Origin: Clostridium_AM tanneri
Lineage (GTDB): Bacteria > Bacillota > Clostridia > Clostridiales > Clostridiaceae
NCBI RefSeq assembly: GCF_033659955.1
Contig: NZ_JARUJP010000011.1
Location: 1-64,000, forward strand
Reading direction: 5' to 3'
DNA length: 64,000 bases
Shown: positions 1 to 8,454 of the stretch, in pieces
How positions within the stretch are numbered: position 1 is the stretch's first letter
Layout: each line of letters starts with the position of its first letter
Notes under the pieces: generated by a model
Databases searched by the model: none
Told to the model about the DNA's origin: nothing
What the model saw: the letters and a program-made list of their open reading frames with translations, nothing else
Position numbers and translations under genes: made by a program

Positions 1-7
1 CAAATAT

Positions 8-84
8 GGCCCAGTGGCTCAGTTGGTTAGAGTGCCGGCCTGTCACGCCGGAGGTCGAGGGTTCGAGTCCCTTCTGGGTCGCCA
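8..84 (+). tRNA. tRNA-Asp (GTC)
   Basis: Cloverleaf of 77 nt with encoded CCA. The acceptor arm GGCCCAG pairs with CTGGGTC. The anticodon stem CCGGC (35-39) and GCCGG (47-51) closes a 7-base loop with anticodon GTC at 42-44. A T-loop GTTCGAGTCC is present. It is followed after 8 bases by a tRNA-Thr gene, so the two are probably co-transcribed. Confidence 0.97.
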
Positions 85-92
85 TAAAATTT

Positions 93-168
<76 letters not shown>

Positions 169-170
169 AA

Positions 171-198
171 ACTGCACAATATTAATTGTGCAGTTTTT
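171..198 (+). terminator. Intrinsic terminator of the tRNA unit
   Basis: A perfect 10-bp stem ACTGCACAAT/ATTGTGCAGT with a 4-base loop ATTA is followed by a T run. It begins three bases after the CCA end of tRNA-Thr. Confidence 0.9.
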
Positions 199-228
199 GC
201 TTTATAAAAATATGTATTTACTATATAG

Positions 229-294
229 TTAAGCTAAAATAGTAAAAGCACTATCAACATTAGATGAGATAGTGCTTTTACTACTTTAGCTTAA
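229..294. terminator. Long inverted repeat, bidirectional terminator
   Basis: Two 27-base arms (229-255 and 268-294) are complementary except at one position and enclose a 12-base loop. The core AGCACTATC/GATAGTGCT is flanked by AAAA and TTTT, as in bidirectional intrinsic terminators. It lies between the tRNA unit and the 3' end of the convergent dnaC-like gene, which it probably terminates. Confidence 0.75.
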
Positions 295-330
295 AACAGA
301 TTTTACTATATACAGTTCCTAGATTAACTT

Positions 331-1320
331 TTAATATTTCTTGTTTTTTATATTTTGATAAATTCTTATATCTTCTCCTAAAAATTTACACAAAGTAAAT
401 TCGCCCAATAGTCTTGATGAAATTCTTTCAGAATATAATTTTAAGATTTCTTCCAAATTACAATTTGTAGAAACAAGCATCTTATTTCCTTTTAGTAATC
501 TTCGATTTAATAGATTAAATAATTCTGTTTTGGAGAAATCAGTAATTTGCTCAGAACCTAAATCATCAATAATCAATAAGTCGCAGTTTATAAGTAGATC
601 TTCTAGCCCTGTATCATTATCAAATCTTACACGTCTTAAGTCTTGAATTAAAGAATCTGCGGTCCTATAAACAACTAAGAATCCCCTATCTAAAATTTCC
701 TTAGCAATGCAGTTTGATAAGAAGGATTTACCTGTTCCTGGGTTTCCGTAGAATAGAAGGTTTTCATTAGAAGAAGAAAAGTTCTCTATAAACCTCCAGG
801 ACACATTATAAACTATTTCTTCAATATTTTTTCTAGGACTTATGTGTTCATTCTCATTTCTTCTAGAGGAATAAAGTTCAAAGTTAAAGTTGTCAAAGTT
901 ACTTTTCCTTAGTATAGTTTTTAATTCAGAGTTATCATAATACAACTCTACAAGCTTTTGTTTATAACAGGTACATTTTTTAGTTTCAATAAAGCCTGTA
1001 TCCTTACATTTAGTACATCTATAATTCATTTCTAAATAATCTATTGGATAATGGTTACTTACTAGAAGTTCAGACTTTTTTACTCTAAGGTCTACAATTT
1101 TTTCCTTTATGCCTTTCAGGTACTCATCCTTATTTTTTAAGTTACTATTTAGTATGCTGATAGACAGATGGACAGAGAGTTTGCCTATTTCTCTTTCTAA
1201 TTCTAAAACCTGCGGAAGTTTTTTGTTTATTTCCTCCCGTCTGGATTTTAATGAGTTTTCCTCTGCAGTTCTTATAGATTCATATATCTTCATAATATTA
1301 GAGTGGTAGCCTTTAATCAT
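331..1320 (-). CDS. DnaC/DnaI-like helicase-loader ATPase
   Basis: A 329-residue AAA+ protein. It has an N-terminal helical region, a zinc-finger-like cluster with Cys102, Cys105, Cys116 and Cys118, a Walker A GNPGTGKS (192-199) and a Walker B LLIIDDLGSE near residue 250. This order is that of DnaC/DnaI-type loaders, which place the replicative helicase on DNA during initiation or restart. Its start overlaps the 3' end of the upstream dnaD-like gene by 8 bp, so the two form one operon, the usual firmicute arrangement. The family is clear. Whether it is the chromosomal DnaI equivalent is inferred from the pairing and lack of phage genes nearby. Confidence 0.88.
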   Translation of the reverse strand: MIKGYHSNIMKIYESIRTAEENSLKSRREEINKKLPQVLELEREIGKLSVHLSISILNSNLKNKDEYLKGIKEKIVDLRVKKSELLVSNHYPIDYLEMNYRCTKCKDTGFIETKKCTCYKQKLVELYYDNSELKTILRKSNFDNFNFELYSSRRNENEHISPRKNIEEIVYNVSWRFIENFSSSNENLLFYGNPGTGKSFLSNCIAKEILDRGFLVVYRTADSLIQDLRRVRFDNDTGLEDLLINCDLLIIDDLGSEQITDFSKTELFNLLNRRLLKGNKMLVSTNCNLEEILKLYSERISSRLLGEFTLCKFLGEDIRIYQNIKNKKY

Positions 1321-2317
1321 TTTTATCCCATCCTAACAATTTTTTCTCTAAATCGTCGAAGTCATAGTCTCTATGCTTAAAGTTATTAAATGTGCTATTT
1401 GCAGCTTTATTGTAATTATTGTTTTTAAATGAGCTGCTATTGTTATTAGTGCGATTAGCCTTTTTTACATCCTTTTTATCAACATCTTCAACTGTTGTGA
1501 TCTTATCTTTATACCAACTTCCCAAAATTCCGTCAATATACTTAAAGTCCGCTTTATTTATTCTTTGAAAGCATATATCACAGGCTTTAAATATCAATTC
1601 TAAAGGGAAACCATAAGAGTTAATCCATTTATCTAACATTTCTTCTTGAGGTTTCATTATTTCAGCGTCTTTTATACCTAGATAATTTAGTATTTTTCTG
1701 ATTTTAACCCATTTATCCTCATGTTTTTTTATAAAACTTTGAGCATCATCTACTGTTTTGATTTTAGAATCAAACCAGGCAATAGCTATTTTTTCAATGT
1801 ACCTACAATCAGTTTTTCCTTTTGAAGCACAGTATTGAATTAAAAGAAGTATAATCTCAGGCGAGAAATCAAAGTCTTTTAGCCATCCTATGTACATAGT
1901 CATTTCTTTTGAGGAAAGGGGTCTACCAAGAAGTTTTTCTATATCTTGAAGCATATCTTTAGTTGAATTTTTATTTAGTTCTTCTAGTAAATTTATATTT
2001 TCACCCTTATCTTCGGGGACATCAGTTAAGTCTAAGAATTCTATATTGTAATTCCCCATATTATCAATGGCGACCATTCTAATGATGTTTTGCTCATTCC
2101 AATAATTCCATGCATTTACTACGTCAGTTTCTAGAAGATGAAGCACTCCTGCCATAATCTGAGAACTTACCCCTAACTCACCAGAAACACAATATTTTAG
2201 CCCCAGAAGGTACACTTTAACGAACTCTCCTCGGGCTTTTGGCATAAATTTATCTATAAAAATATTACTTACTGGAGTATAATTTGAACTCCTACTTTTA
2301 AAAACAAAAGTACTCAT
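1313..2317 (-). CDS. DnaD-domain replication initiation protein
   Basis: A 334-residue protein with an N-terminal winged-helix-like region (beginning MSTFVFKSRS), two DnaD-type helical domains (about 115-185 and 200-275) and an Asn/Lys-rich tail. DnaD/DnaB proteins remodel origin DNA and recruit the helicase loader. The start is put at ATG 2317, behind AAGGTAGGT; an in-frame TTG 21 bases upstream would place that ribosome site inside the coding sequence. It is the first gene of a two-gene operon with the dnaC-like ATPase and has a good promoter upstream. Confidence 0.85.
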   Translation of the reverse strand: MSTFVFKSRSSNYTPVSNIFIDKFMPKARGEFVKVYLLGLKYCVSGELGVSSQIMAGVLHLLETDVVNAWNYWNEQNIIRMVAIDNMGNYNIEFLDLTDVPEDKGENINLLEELNKNSTKDMLQDIEKLLGRPLSSKEMTMYIGWLKDFDFSPEIILLLIQYCASKGKTDCRYIEKIAIAWFDSKIKTVDDAQSFIKKHEDKWVKIRKILNYLGIKDAEIMKPQEEMLDKWINSYGFPLELIFKACDICFQRINKADFKYIDGILGSWYKDKITTVEDVDKKDVKKANRTNNNSSSFKNNNYNKAANSTFNNFKHRDYDFDDLEKKLLGWDKND

Positions 2318-2374
2318 ATTTTTAAAACCTACCTTCAATTAAGTTTAGCTATTTAAAATAGTTACTATTAAGTA

Positions 2375-2403
2375 ATTATATCAAAATAAAAAAAGTATAA
2401 CAA
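2375..2403 (-). promoter_or_regulatory. Sigma-A-type promoter of the dnaD-dnaC operon
   Basis: On the minus strand, TTGTTA (2403-2398), 17 bases, then TATAAT (2380-2375), about 58 bases ahead of the dnaD-like start codon. Confidence 0.65.
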
Positions 2404-2499
2404 TGAAAAAACCCCTTTTAATTATGTATATTTTTTACAGTAAGGGAAAAAATAAAAAAGTGACTGTAAAGTGTAACTATATGGAAGGGATTGATTAAT

Positions 2500-3492
2500 T
2501 TGTTATGGAAACACAAAGCTAAAATTGTATCAGTAATTTTAGCTATTATTATGACTACTGTTGTAACTCTACAATATATATATTATAACAGGCCATACGC
2601 CTATGAGGTCTATATAAATAATAAACATTTGGCTTACATAAAAAATAAACAAGATTTTTATGATGTGAAAAATGGAATTGAAAAGGAAATAGAAAAAAGA
2701 TACGGAAAGTTTCATTTTAATGATCAGATAAACTTTAAAAATGTGTTATGGATAAGTGATTATAAATTAAAGGATAAAAATGAACTTAGAAAAGATATTG
2801 TAAAGGTTAGTAATACTACTATATCAGCATTTTTAATGAAGTCTGACGGGAAACCAGTAGGCATTCTTGCTAGTGAGGAAGAGATGAAAAAGGTTTTAGA
2901 CACTATTAAAGATACATATTCACAAGGAAGTAGTGGTGAAAAGTTCAGGCTAAAAAGTAAAGTTACCTATATTAAGCAAAATGTTACTATATCTCAGTTA
3001 CAAACTGTACAGGAAATTGTTAATAATCTAAAAGAAAGTAAAAATTCATCTATAATAGCATTTTCAAAGGAAAGTGATAAGGATAAATCACAAAATGTAA
3101 GACCTTCTAGATCCTCATCATTAACTAATATAATGCAGACTCCATCCAGAGGAGTTATAACTTCGAGCTTTGGTGCAAGATGGGGAAAGATGCATAATGG
3201 AATAGATATAGGGTCTCCTATGGGCGATCCTATACATGCAGCAATGGATGGTAAAGTATATTATGCTGGATGGGAAAATGGATATGGCAATATTATAAAA
3301 ATAGAGCATGAATCCGGGATACAAACATTTTACGGTCACTGCAGTAAAATAAGTGTAAAAGAAGGGCAGTATGTAAAAAGTGGTGAAAAGATAGGGGAAG
3401 TTGGAAGTACAGGAAGAAGTACAGGACCACATGTACATTTTGAGGTAAGAGTTGAAGGCGTACCGAAGAATCCTCTAGCATACATAAAATAA
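2500..3492 (+). CDS. Membrane-anchored M23 (LytM-type) peptidoglycan endopeptidase
   Basis: A 330-residue protein with one N-terminal membrane segment (about 10-27), an extracellular middle region and a C-terminal M23 domain. The zinc-site motifs are intact: HNGID (H-x3-D) and the HxH of GPHVHFEV, so it should be catalytic and cleave peptidoglycan cross-bridges outside the membrane. The start is placed at TTG 2500, ten bases after GGAAGGG; the in-frame TTG at 2491 is only one base from that site. It is monocistronic, with a terminator 15 bases downstream. It resembles SpoIIQ-like anchored M23 proteins in build, but a sporulation role is not shown here. Confidence 0.85.
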   Translation: MLWKHKAKIVSVILAIIMTTVVTLQYIYYNRPYAYEVYINNKHLAYIKNKQDFYDVKNGIEKEIEKRYGKFHFNDQINFKNVLWISDYKLKDKNELRKDIVKVSNTTISAFLMKSDGKPVGILASEEEMKKVLDTIKDTYSQGSSGEKFRLKSKVTYIKQNVTISQLQTVQEIVNNLKESKNSSIIAFSKESDKDKSQNVRPSRSSSLTNIMQTPSRGVITSSFGARWGKMHNGIDIGSPMGDPIHAAMDGKVYYAGWENGYGNIIKIEHESGIQTFYGHCSKISVKEGQYVKSGEKIGEVGSTGRSTGPHVHFEVRVEGVPKNPLAYIK

Positions 3493-3507
3493 TTGATGTA
3501 TTTTAAT

Positions 3508-3563
3508 ATTAATAAAAGTATCCTAGGTAGTTTAAGTTGACTATCGAAGATACTTTTATTAAT
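3508..3563 (+). terminator. Terminator after the M23 gene
   Basis: A perfect 15-bp stem (3508-3522 with 3549-3563, core AAAAGTATC/GATACTTTT) encloses a 26-base loop. It lies directly after the peptidase stop codon and before the fab promoter. Confidence 0.75.
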
Positions 3564-3601
3564 GTAATATTTTTGAAATAATTCCTTTTTATGAAATTAT
3601 G

Positions 3602-3658
3602 TTGACATAAAAAACATTTTCCTATATACTTTGATTATCAAAATATTTGATTATCAAA
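3602..3658 (+). promoter_or_regulatory. fab operon promoter with tandem FabT-type operators
   Basis: TTGACA (3602-3607), 17 bases, TATACT (3625-3630). Two identical palindromes TTTGATTATCAAA follow at 3630-3642 and 3646-3658, with centres 16 bases apart. The first overlaps the -10 end and the second covers the start region. The sequence matches the operator described for the MarR-family repressor FabT in streptococci, and a fabT-like gene is second in this operon, so autoregulation is likely. Confidence 0.88.
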
Positions 3659-3682
3659 AATAATTTTAAAGGGGACGATTAA

Positions 3683-4765
3683 ATGAAACTACCTCCATTA
3701 ATTATTGGGGAGTTAAAGGCAGAAGTACCTATCATTCAAGGTGGAATGGGCGTAGGAGTATCTGGATGGAAACTCTCATCAGCAGTAGCAAATGAAGGTG
3801 GTATTGGTGTTATATCTGGAGTCCAAATAGGATACAGGGAGCCAGATTTTGAAACTAATACTAAAGAAGCGAATATTAGAGCGTTAAAAAAAGAAATTAG
3901 AAAGGCAAGAGAGATAAGTCCTAAAGGTATATTAGGAGTAAATCTTATGGTTGCCATTACAAATTATGATGATATGGTAAAAGCTTGTGTAGAAGAGCAA
4001 GTTGATATAATAATTTCAGGTGCAGGACTTCCTTTATCATTACCTAAGCTTGTTGAAGGAAGTAACACAAAGATAGCTCCTATAGTCTCCTCAGGTAAGG
4101 CAGCTATGGTTATCACTAAGCAATGGACTAAAAAGTACTCTAGAATTCCGGATGTCGTTATAGTAGAGGGACCAGAGGCAGGTGGCCACTTAGGATTTGA
4201 TTTAGAACAATTAGGCAGTGGCAAAAGTTCCTTAAAAGACATAGTTCCAGAGGTAATAGAGGCTTTAAAGCCTTTTGAGGAGGAGTATGGAAAGAAAATT
4301 CCTGTTGTGGCAGCAGGGGGAATTTATACTGGTGAAGACATTGCTGAATTTTTAAAACTTGGAGCAGCAGGTGTACAAATGGCTACACGTTTTGTTGCAA
4401 CTGAGGAATGTGACGCCGATATAAATTATAAAAAAGCTTATGTTAACTCAGATGAGAGCAATATTAAAATAATAAGAAGCCCTGTAGGTTTACCAGGAAG
4501 AGCTGTAAAAAATAATTTCATTGATCATGTAGAAAAAGAGAGAATCAAACCTGACAAGTGCTATAATTGCTTAAAAAAGTGCAACCCGAAGGATACTCCT
4601 TATTGTATTTCTAAAGCATTGATTGAAGCTGTAAAAGGTAATGTTGAACAAGGGCTTATATTTGTAGGAAGCAGTGCTTATAAAATAGACAAAATTACTA
4701 CCGTAAAAGATTTAATCAGTGAGTTAGTTGGAGATGCTGAAAAGTATTTACAGAAAGGACTTTAA
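3683..4765 (+). CDS. FMN-dependent oxidoreductase of the nitronate monooxygenase/FabK family
   Basis: A 360-residue TIM-barrel flavoprotein. Family marks are IIQGGMGVGVSG near the N-terminus, the EGPEAGGHLG phosphate-binding loop and VVAAGGIYTG. It differs from the second family member in this operon (FabK, 6542-7489) by a C-terminal cysteine segment, CYNCLKKCNPKDTPYC. It is the first gene after the FabT-controlled promoter, and clostridial fab operons commonly start with such a gene. A role in lipid metabolism is inferred from position; the substrate is unknown. It could be an alternative enoyl reductase or a detoxifying nitronate oxidase. Confidence 0.75.
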   Translation: MKLPPLIIGELKAEVPIIQGGMGVGVSGWKLSSAVANEGGIGVISGVQIGYREPDFETNTKEANIRALKKEIRKAREISPKGILGVNLMVAITNYDDMVKACVEEQVDIIISGAGLPLSLPKLVEGSNTKIAPIVSSGKAAMVITKQWTKKYSRIPDVVIVEGPEAGGHLGFDLEQLGSGKSSLKDIVPEVIEALKPFEEEYGKKIPVVAAGGIYTGEDIAEFLKLGAAGVQMATRFVATEECDADINYKKAYVNSDESNIKIIRSPVGLPGRAVKNNFIDHVEKERIKPDKCYNCLKKCNPKDTPYCISKALIEAVKGNVEQGLIFVGSSAYKIDKITTVKDLISELVGDAEKYLQKGL

Positions 4766-4785
4766 AGATTAAAGTGGTGATTCCG

Positions 4786-5262
4786 TTGAGTAAATGTATA
4801 ACTATTTTAAATGAACTTTTAGTAGATACCTTCAATGACATACTAGAAATAGAGCAAAAAGCGCTTCAAGCCGGTGCGTTCAATGATTTATCAGTTACAG
4901 AAATGCATACTATTGAAGCAATAGGAATGTATAAACCGAGGACAATGACTGAAGTTTCCAGCGCTCTTAATATAACATTGGGAACTCTTACAACAGCAAT
5001 AGGTAACTTAGTTAAGAAGGGTTATGTGGGAAGAAAAAGAAGTGAAGAAGACCGAAGAATAGTTCACATACAGTTAACTAAGAAAGGAAAACTTGCCTAT
5101 AGAATTCATAAAAAGTTTCATTCAGATATGATTAAAGCGACTATAGAGGGACTTACAGAATATGAAGAGGATATCTTAGTTAAAGCTTTAGAAAAATTGA
5201 ATGATTTTTTTAAGGAAAAATATAATTTAAAGCATAGCTTAAAGGAGATAGAGGATGAATAA
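4786..5262 (+). CDS. fabT: FabT-type MarR-family repressor
   Basis: A 158-residue winged-helix MarR protein. The HTH region MTEVSSALNITLGTLTTAI is followed by the wing RKRSEEDRRIVHIQLT. In streptococci FabT represses the fab genes with long acyl-ACP as corepressor. The two palindromes on this operon's promoter match the FabT operator, so this is the likely ligand-responsive repressor of the whole 11-kb operon. The start is taken as TTG 4786, with GGTGAT four bases upstream; GTG 4774 is possible but poorly placed relative to any ribosome site. It overlaps fabH by 8 bp. Confidence 0.82.
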   Translation: MSKCITILNELLVDTFNDILEIEQKALQAGAFNDLSVTEMHTIEAIGMYKPRTMTEVSSALNITLGTLTTAIGNLVKKGYVGRKRSEEDRRIVHIQLTKKGKLAYRIHKKFHSDMIKATIEGLTEYEEDILVKALEKLNDFFKEKYNLKHSLKEIEDE

Positions 5263-6235
5263 GGTTCGCATTATAGGTACAGGAAGTTATGTGCCAGAAA
5301 AAATAGTAACTAATGAAGAACTATCCTGTATTGTAGATACTAGTGATGAATGGATAAGCAGTAGAACGGGCATAAGGGAAAGAAGAATATCAGAAGGGGA
5401 AGATACATCTCATATGGCTTCAAAGGCAGCGCTAAAAGCTATAGAGAATGCAGGAGTAAAGGCTGAAGATATAGATTTGATTATTTTAGCCACAGCAACA
5501 CCTGATAGTTTTATTCCTTCTACAGCATGTATAGTTCAGGACAATATTAAGGCTATAAACGCTACCTGTTTTGATATATCAGCAGCTTGTTCTGGCTTTG
5601 TTTATGGCATAGATATAGCTACTCAATTTATAAGAACAGGGAGTGTAAAAACTGCATTGGTCATAGGTGCAGAAACTCTTTCAAAGGTTCTTAATTGGAA
5701 GGATAGGAATACTTGTGTGTTATTTGGTGATGGTGCATCAGCAGCTGTTTTAAAAGAATCTGATGTAGAAGGTATTCTTTCTATTTATAGAGGCTCAGAT
5801 GGCAGTAAAGGAAAGTTTCTAACTTGTAACGCAGTACCTGTAAAGAATCCATATATAGATAGTAAAGAGACTATGGGTGACATAGATAACGCAATAACTA
5901 TGGATGGTAAAGAGATATTTAAGTTTGGAGTTAAAATTATAGTACAGGGTGTAGAAGAGCTTTTAAAGGACACAACATACTCTTTAAAAGACATAAAGTA
6001 TATAGTGCCTCATCAAGCCAACTTTAGAATAATAGAGTCGGCTGCTAAAAGACTAGGTGTAAGTGAGGAGAAATTTTACTTGAACTTAGATAAGTTTGGA
6101 AATACATCAGCGGCTAGCGTTGGCATAGCGTTGGATGATATGGTACAAAAAAATTTACTACAATCAGGGGATAAAATTCTACTAATCGGTTTTGGTGGTG
6201 GATTGACCTATGGTGGTTTAATAGTTGAATGGTAA
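5255..6235 (+). CDS. fabH: Beta-ketoacyl-ACP synthase III
   Basis: A 326-residue protein of normal FabH length that condenses an acyl-CoA primer with malonyl-ACP to start fatty-acid synthesis. The catalytic triad is visible: Cys112 in DISAACSGF, His253 in PHQANFRI and Asn283 in FGNTSAAS. Its ATG lies inside the last codons of fabT, with AAAGGAGATAGAGG upstream, which suggests translational coupling. Confidence 0.95.
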   Translation: MNKVRIIGTGSYVPEKIVTNEELSCIVDTSDEWISSRTGIRERRISEGEDTSHMASKAALKAIENAGVKAEDIDLIILATATPDSFIPSTACIVQDNIKAINATCFDISAACSGFVYGIDIATQFIRTGSVKTALVIGAETLSKVLNWKDRNTCVLFGDGASAAVLKESDVEGILSIYRGSDGSKGKFLTCNAVPVKNPYIDSKETMGDIDNAITMDGKEIFKFGVKIIVQGVEELLKDTTYSLKDIKYIVPHQANFRIIESAAKRLGVSEEKFYLNLDKFGNTSAASVGIALDDMVQKNLLQSGDKILLIGFGGGLTYGGLIVEW

Positions 6236-6259
6236 ATATATTGTATGGAGGAAAGAAAA

Positions 6260-6484
6260 ATGGTATTTGAAAAAATAAAAAAAATTATGGCAGAACAATT
6301 AGGATTAGATGAAAATGACATAACTATGGATACTTCTTTCGAGGAACTTGGGGTAGATTCATTAGATCTTTTTCAGATAATAATAGAGATAGAAGAAGAA
6401 TTTGGGCTTCAGATAGAAGATGCAGAAGCAATTAAAACTGTAAGTGAAGCAGTGAAGTTTGTTGAGGATAATATTGAACAATAG
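6260..6484 (+). CDS. acpP: Acyl carrier protein
   Basis: A 74-residue acidic helical protein with the phosphopantetheine site DSL at Ser34 (GVDSLDLFQI). It carries acyl intermediates between the Fab enzymes. The start is ATG 6260, preceded by GGAGGAAAG; the in-frame ATG at 6245 would put that ribosome site inside the gene. It lies between fabH and fabK. Confidence 0.95.
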   Translation: MVFEKIKKIMAEQLGLDENDITMDTSFEELGVDSLDLFQIIIEIEEEFGLQIEDAEAIKTVSEAVKFVEDNIEQ

Positions 6485-6541
6485 AAAGTAGTGTTGAGTG
6501 ATAGAAGATTAGTTTATTATTGAGAGGCAGGAGGATGAATT

Positions 6542-7489
6542 ATGATTAATTCCACGTTTTCTGATATGGTTGGAATAAAATATCCTATTATCCAAGGAGG
6601 AATGGCTTGGATTGCAGATAGTTCTTTAGCAGCTGGAGTATCAAATGCAGGAGGACTTGGTATTATTACAGGAAATGCTCCTGTAGATTGGGTAAGAGAT
6701 GAAATAAGAAAGGCTAAAAGTTTGACAGATAAACCTTTTGGAGTAAACATAATGCTTCTAGGTGAAACTGCAGAGGCAATAGCAAAGCTTGTATGTGAAG
6801 AAGGAGTAAAAGTTGTAACTACTGGAGCCGGTAATCCAGGTAAGTATATAGAAATGTGGAAACAACATGATATCAAAGTTATACCAGTTGTTCCTTCAGT
6901 AGCATTAGCTAAGAGAATGGAGAGAGCAGGCGTAGATGCTGTTATAGCAGAGGGATGTGAATCTGGTGGACACGTGGGAGAGCTTACTACAATGGCTTTA
7001 GTTCCTCAGGTTGTTGATGCTGTAAATATTCCTGTAATAGCAGCTGGTGGTATAGGCGATGGAAGAGGAGCAGCAGCAGCATTTATGTTAGGAGCTTCAG
7101 GAATACAAGTTGGAACAAGATTTTTAGTTGCTCATGAGTGTACAGTTCATGATAACTATAAGAAAAGAGTAATAAGCGCAAAGGATATAGATACACAGGT
7201 TACAGGTAGACCTACAGGCCACCCTGTACGTGTTATAAGAAATAAACTAACTAGACAATTTCAATTACTAGAAAAAGAGGGAGCAGCATTAGAAAGATAT
7301 GAGGAACTTGGAAGAGGTGCACTTTCAAAGGCTGCTCGTGAAGGTGATATAGATAATGGTTCTGTAATGGCTGGTCAGATTGCAGGATTAATTGGCAAAG
7401 AGCAGAGCTGTAGTGATATAATAGAAGAGATATTTAATGAAGCAGAAATAAACTTAAGAAGAGTAGAAAAGATATTCCAAATAGGATAA
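6542..7489 (+). CDS. fabK: Enoyl-ACP reductase II (FMN-dependent)
   Basis: A 315-residue FabK-type flavoprotein that reduces enoyl-ACP in the last step of each elongation cycle. Marks are PIIQGGMAWIAD, the EGCESGGHVGE loop and VIAAGGIGDGRG. No fabI or fabL homologue is seen in the window, so this is the probable enoyl reductase. The gene has a GGCAGGAGG ribosome site and sits between acp and fabD. Confidence 0.93.
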   Translation: MINSTFSDMVGIKYPIIQGGMAWIADSSLAAGVSNAGGLGIITGNAPVDWVRDEIRKAKSLTDKPFGVNIMLLGETAEAIAKLVCEEGVKVVTTGAGNPGKYIEMWKQHDIKVIPVVPSVALAKRMERAGVDAVIAEGCESGGHVGELTTMALVPQVVDAVNIPVIAAGGIGDGRGAAAAFMLGASGIQVGTRFLVAHECTVHDNYKKRVISAKDIDTQVTGRPTGHPVRVIRNKLTRQFQLLEKEGAALERYEELGRGALSKAAREGDIDNGSVMAGQIAGLIGKEQSCSDIIEEIFNEAEINLRRVEKIFQIG

Positions 7490-7503
7490 TCTTGGAGGAA
7501 GAT

Positions 7504-8439
7504 ATGGGTAAGATAGCATTTTTATTCTCAGGTCAAGGGGCACAATATGTAGGCATGGGAAAAGAATTATATGAAAATATAGATGAATGTAGAAAGGTTT
7601 TTCAGGAAGCAGATACAGCTTTAGGATTTCCTATAAGTAAAATATGCTTTGAAGGCCCTGAAGAGGACTTAAATAGCACAGAAAATACACAGCCAGCTAT
7701 ATTAACTGTAAGTATAGCTGTACTTAAGGCTTTGGAGAGTAAAGGGATAAAGGCTGATGTTACTGCAGGATTAAGCCTAGGTGAATATTCTGCATTAGTT
7801 TATAGTGGTGTACTGGAATTTCAAGAGGCAGTTAAGTTAGTAAAAAAGAGAGGAAGATACATGCAGGAAGCAGTGCCACAGGGAATTGGTGCTATGGCAG
7901 CAGTACTTGGTGTAGATGAGGAAAAGATAAGAGAAGTCTGTAATGAATGTTCCAATCTGGGTGTAGTTGAACCTGCTAACCTAAACTGTCCAGGACAAAT
8001 AGTAATTGCTGGTGAAGTGAAGGCTGTAGAGGCTGCCTGTGAAAAGGCTAAGGAAAAGGGAGCTTTAAAAACTGTAATGCTTTCTGTAAGTGGCCCATTT
8101 CACACATCAATGCTAAAGCCTGCAGCGGATAAGCTAGAGAAAGAATTAGACCATATTGTAATTAAAAATTTAGATATTCCTGTAATAACTAATGTTACAG
8201 GAGAAATTATAGATAGCAAAGAAGATATAAAACCATATTTAAAGCGACAAGTAATGAGCTCTGTATTATTTGAAAAGAGCATAAGAACCATGATGGACAT
8301 GGGAGTAGATACTTTTATAGAGATAGGACCTGGTAAAGCTTTAAGTGGATTTGTTAAAAAGATAAATAGAAAAGCGGTTATTTTAAATGTTCAGGATCTA
8401 AAGTCTTTAGAGAACACTTTAGAGAAACTGGGAAAATAG
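7504..8439 (+). CDS. fabD: Malonyl-CoA:ACP transacylase
   Basis: A 311-residue protein that transfers malonyl groups from CoA to ACP. It has the N-terminal FLFSGQGAQ motif and nucleophile Ser91 in GLSLGEYSAL; the acid/base His is probably that of SGPFHTSML. The start is ATG 7504 with TTGGAGGAAGAT upstream; the in-frame TTG at 7492 would include the ribosome site. Confidence 0.95.
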   Translation: MGKIAFLFSGQGAQYVGMGKELYENIDECRKVFQEADTALGFPISKICFEGPEEDLNSTENTQPAILTVSIAVLKALESKGIKADVTAGLSLGEYSALVYSGVLEFQEAVKLVKKRGRYMQEAVPQGIGAMAAVLGVDEEKIREVCNECSNLGVVEPANLNCPGQIVIAGEVKAVEAACEKAKEKGALKTVMLSVSGPFHTSMLKPAADKLEKELDHIVIKNLDIPVITNVTGEIIDSKEDIKPYLKRQVMSSVLFEKSIRTMMDMGVDTFIEIGPGKALSGFVKKINRKAVILNVQDLKSLENTLEKLGK

Positions 8440-8454
8440 AATGGAGAAGGAAGT

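Noticed and set aside
1109..1309. Open frame on the plus strand opposite the dnaC-like gene
   Set aside because: It is an antisense shadow with no ribosome site or family resemblance; similar shadows across the window were left out for the same reason.
2434..2470. Inverted repeat TTTACAGT...ACTGTAAA and a GTATA/GGGAAAAAATA pair suggesting a sporulation sigma-F promoter before the M23 gene
   Set aside because: The spacing between the two possible promoter elements is about 13 bases, too short for sigma-F, and the inverted repeat has a 21-base loop with no matching regulator.
6245..6259. Extended N-terminus of the acyl carrier protein from ATG 6245
   Set aside because: The extension encodes the ribosome site GGAGGAAAG of ATG 6260 and gives a non-family N-terminus.
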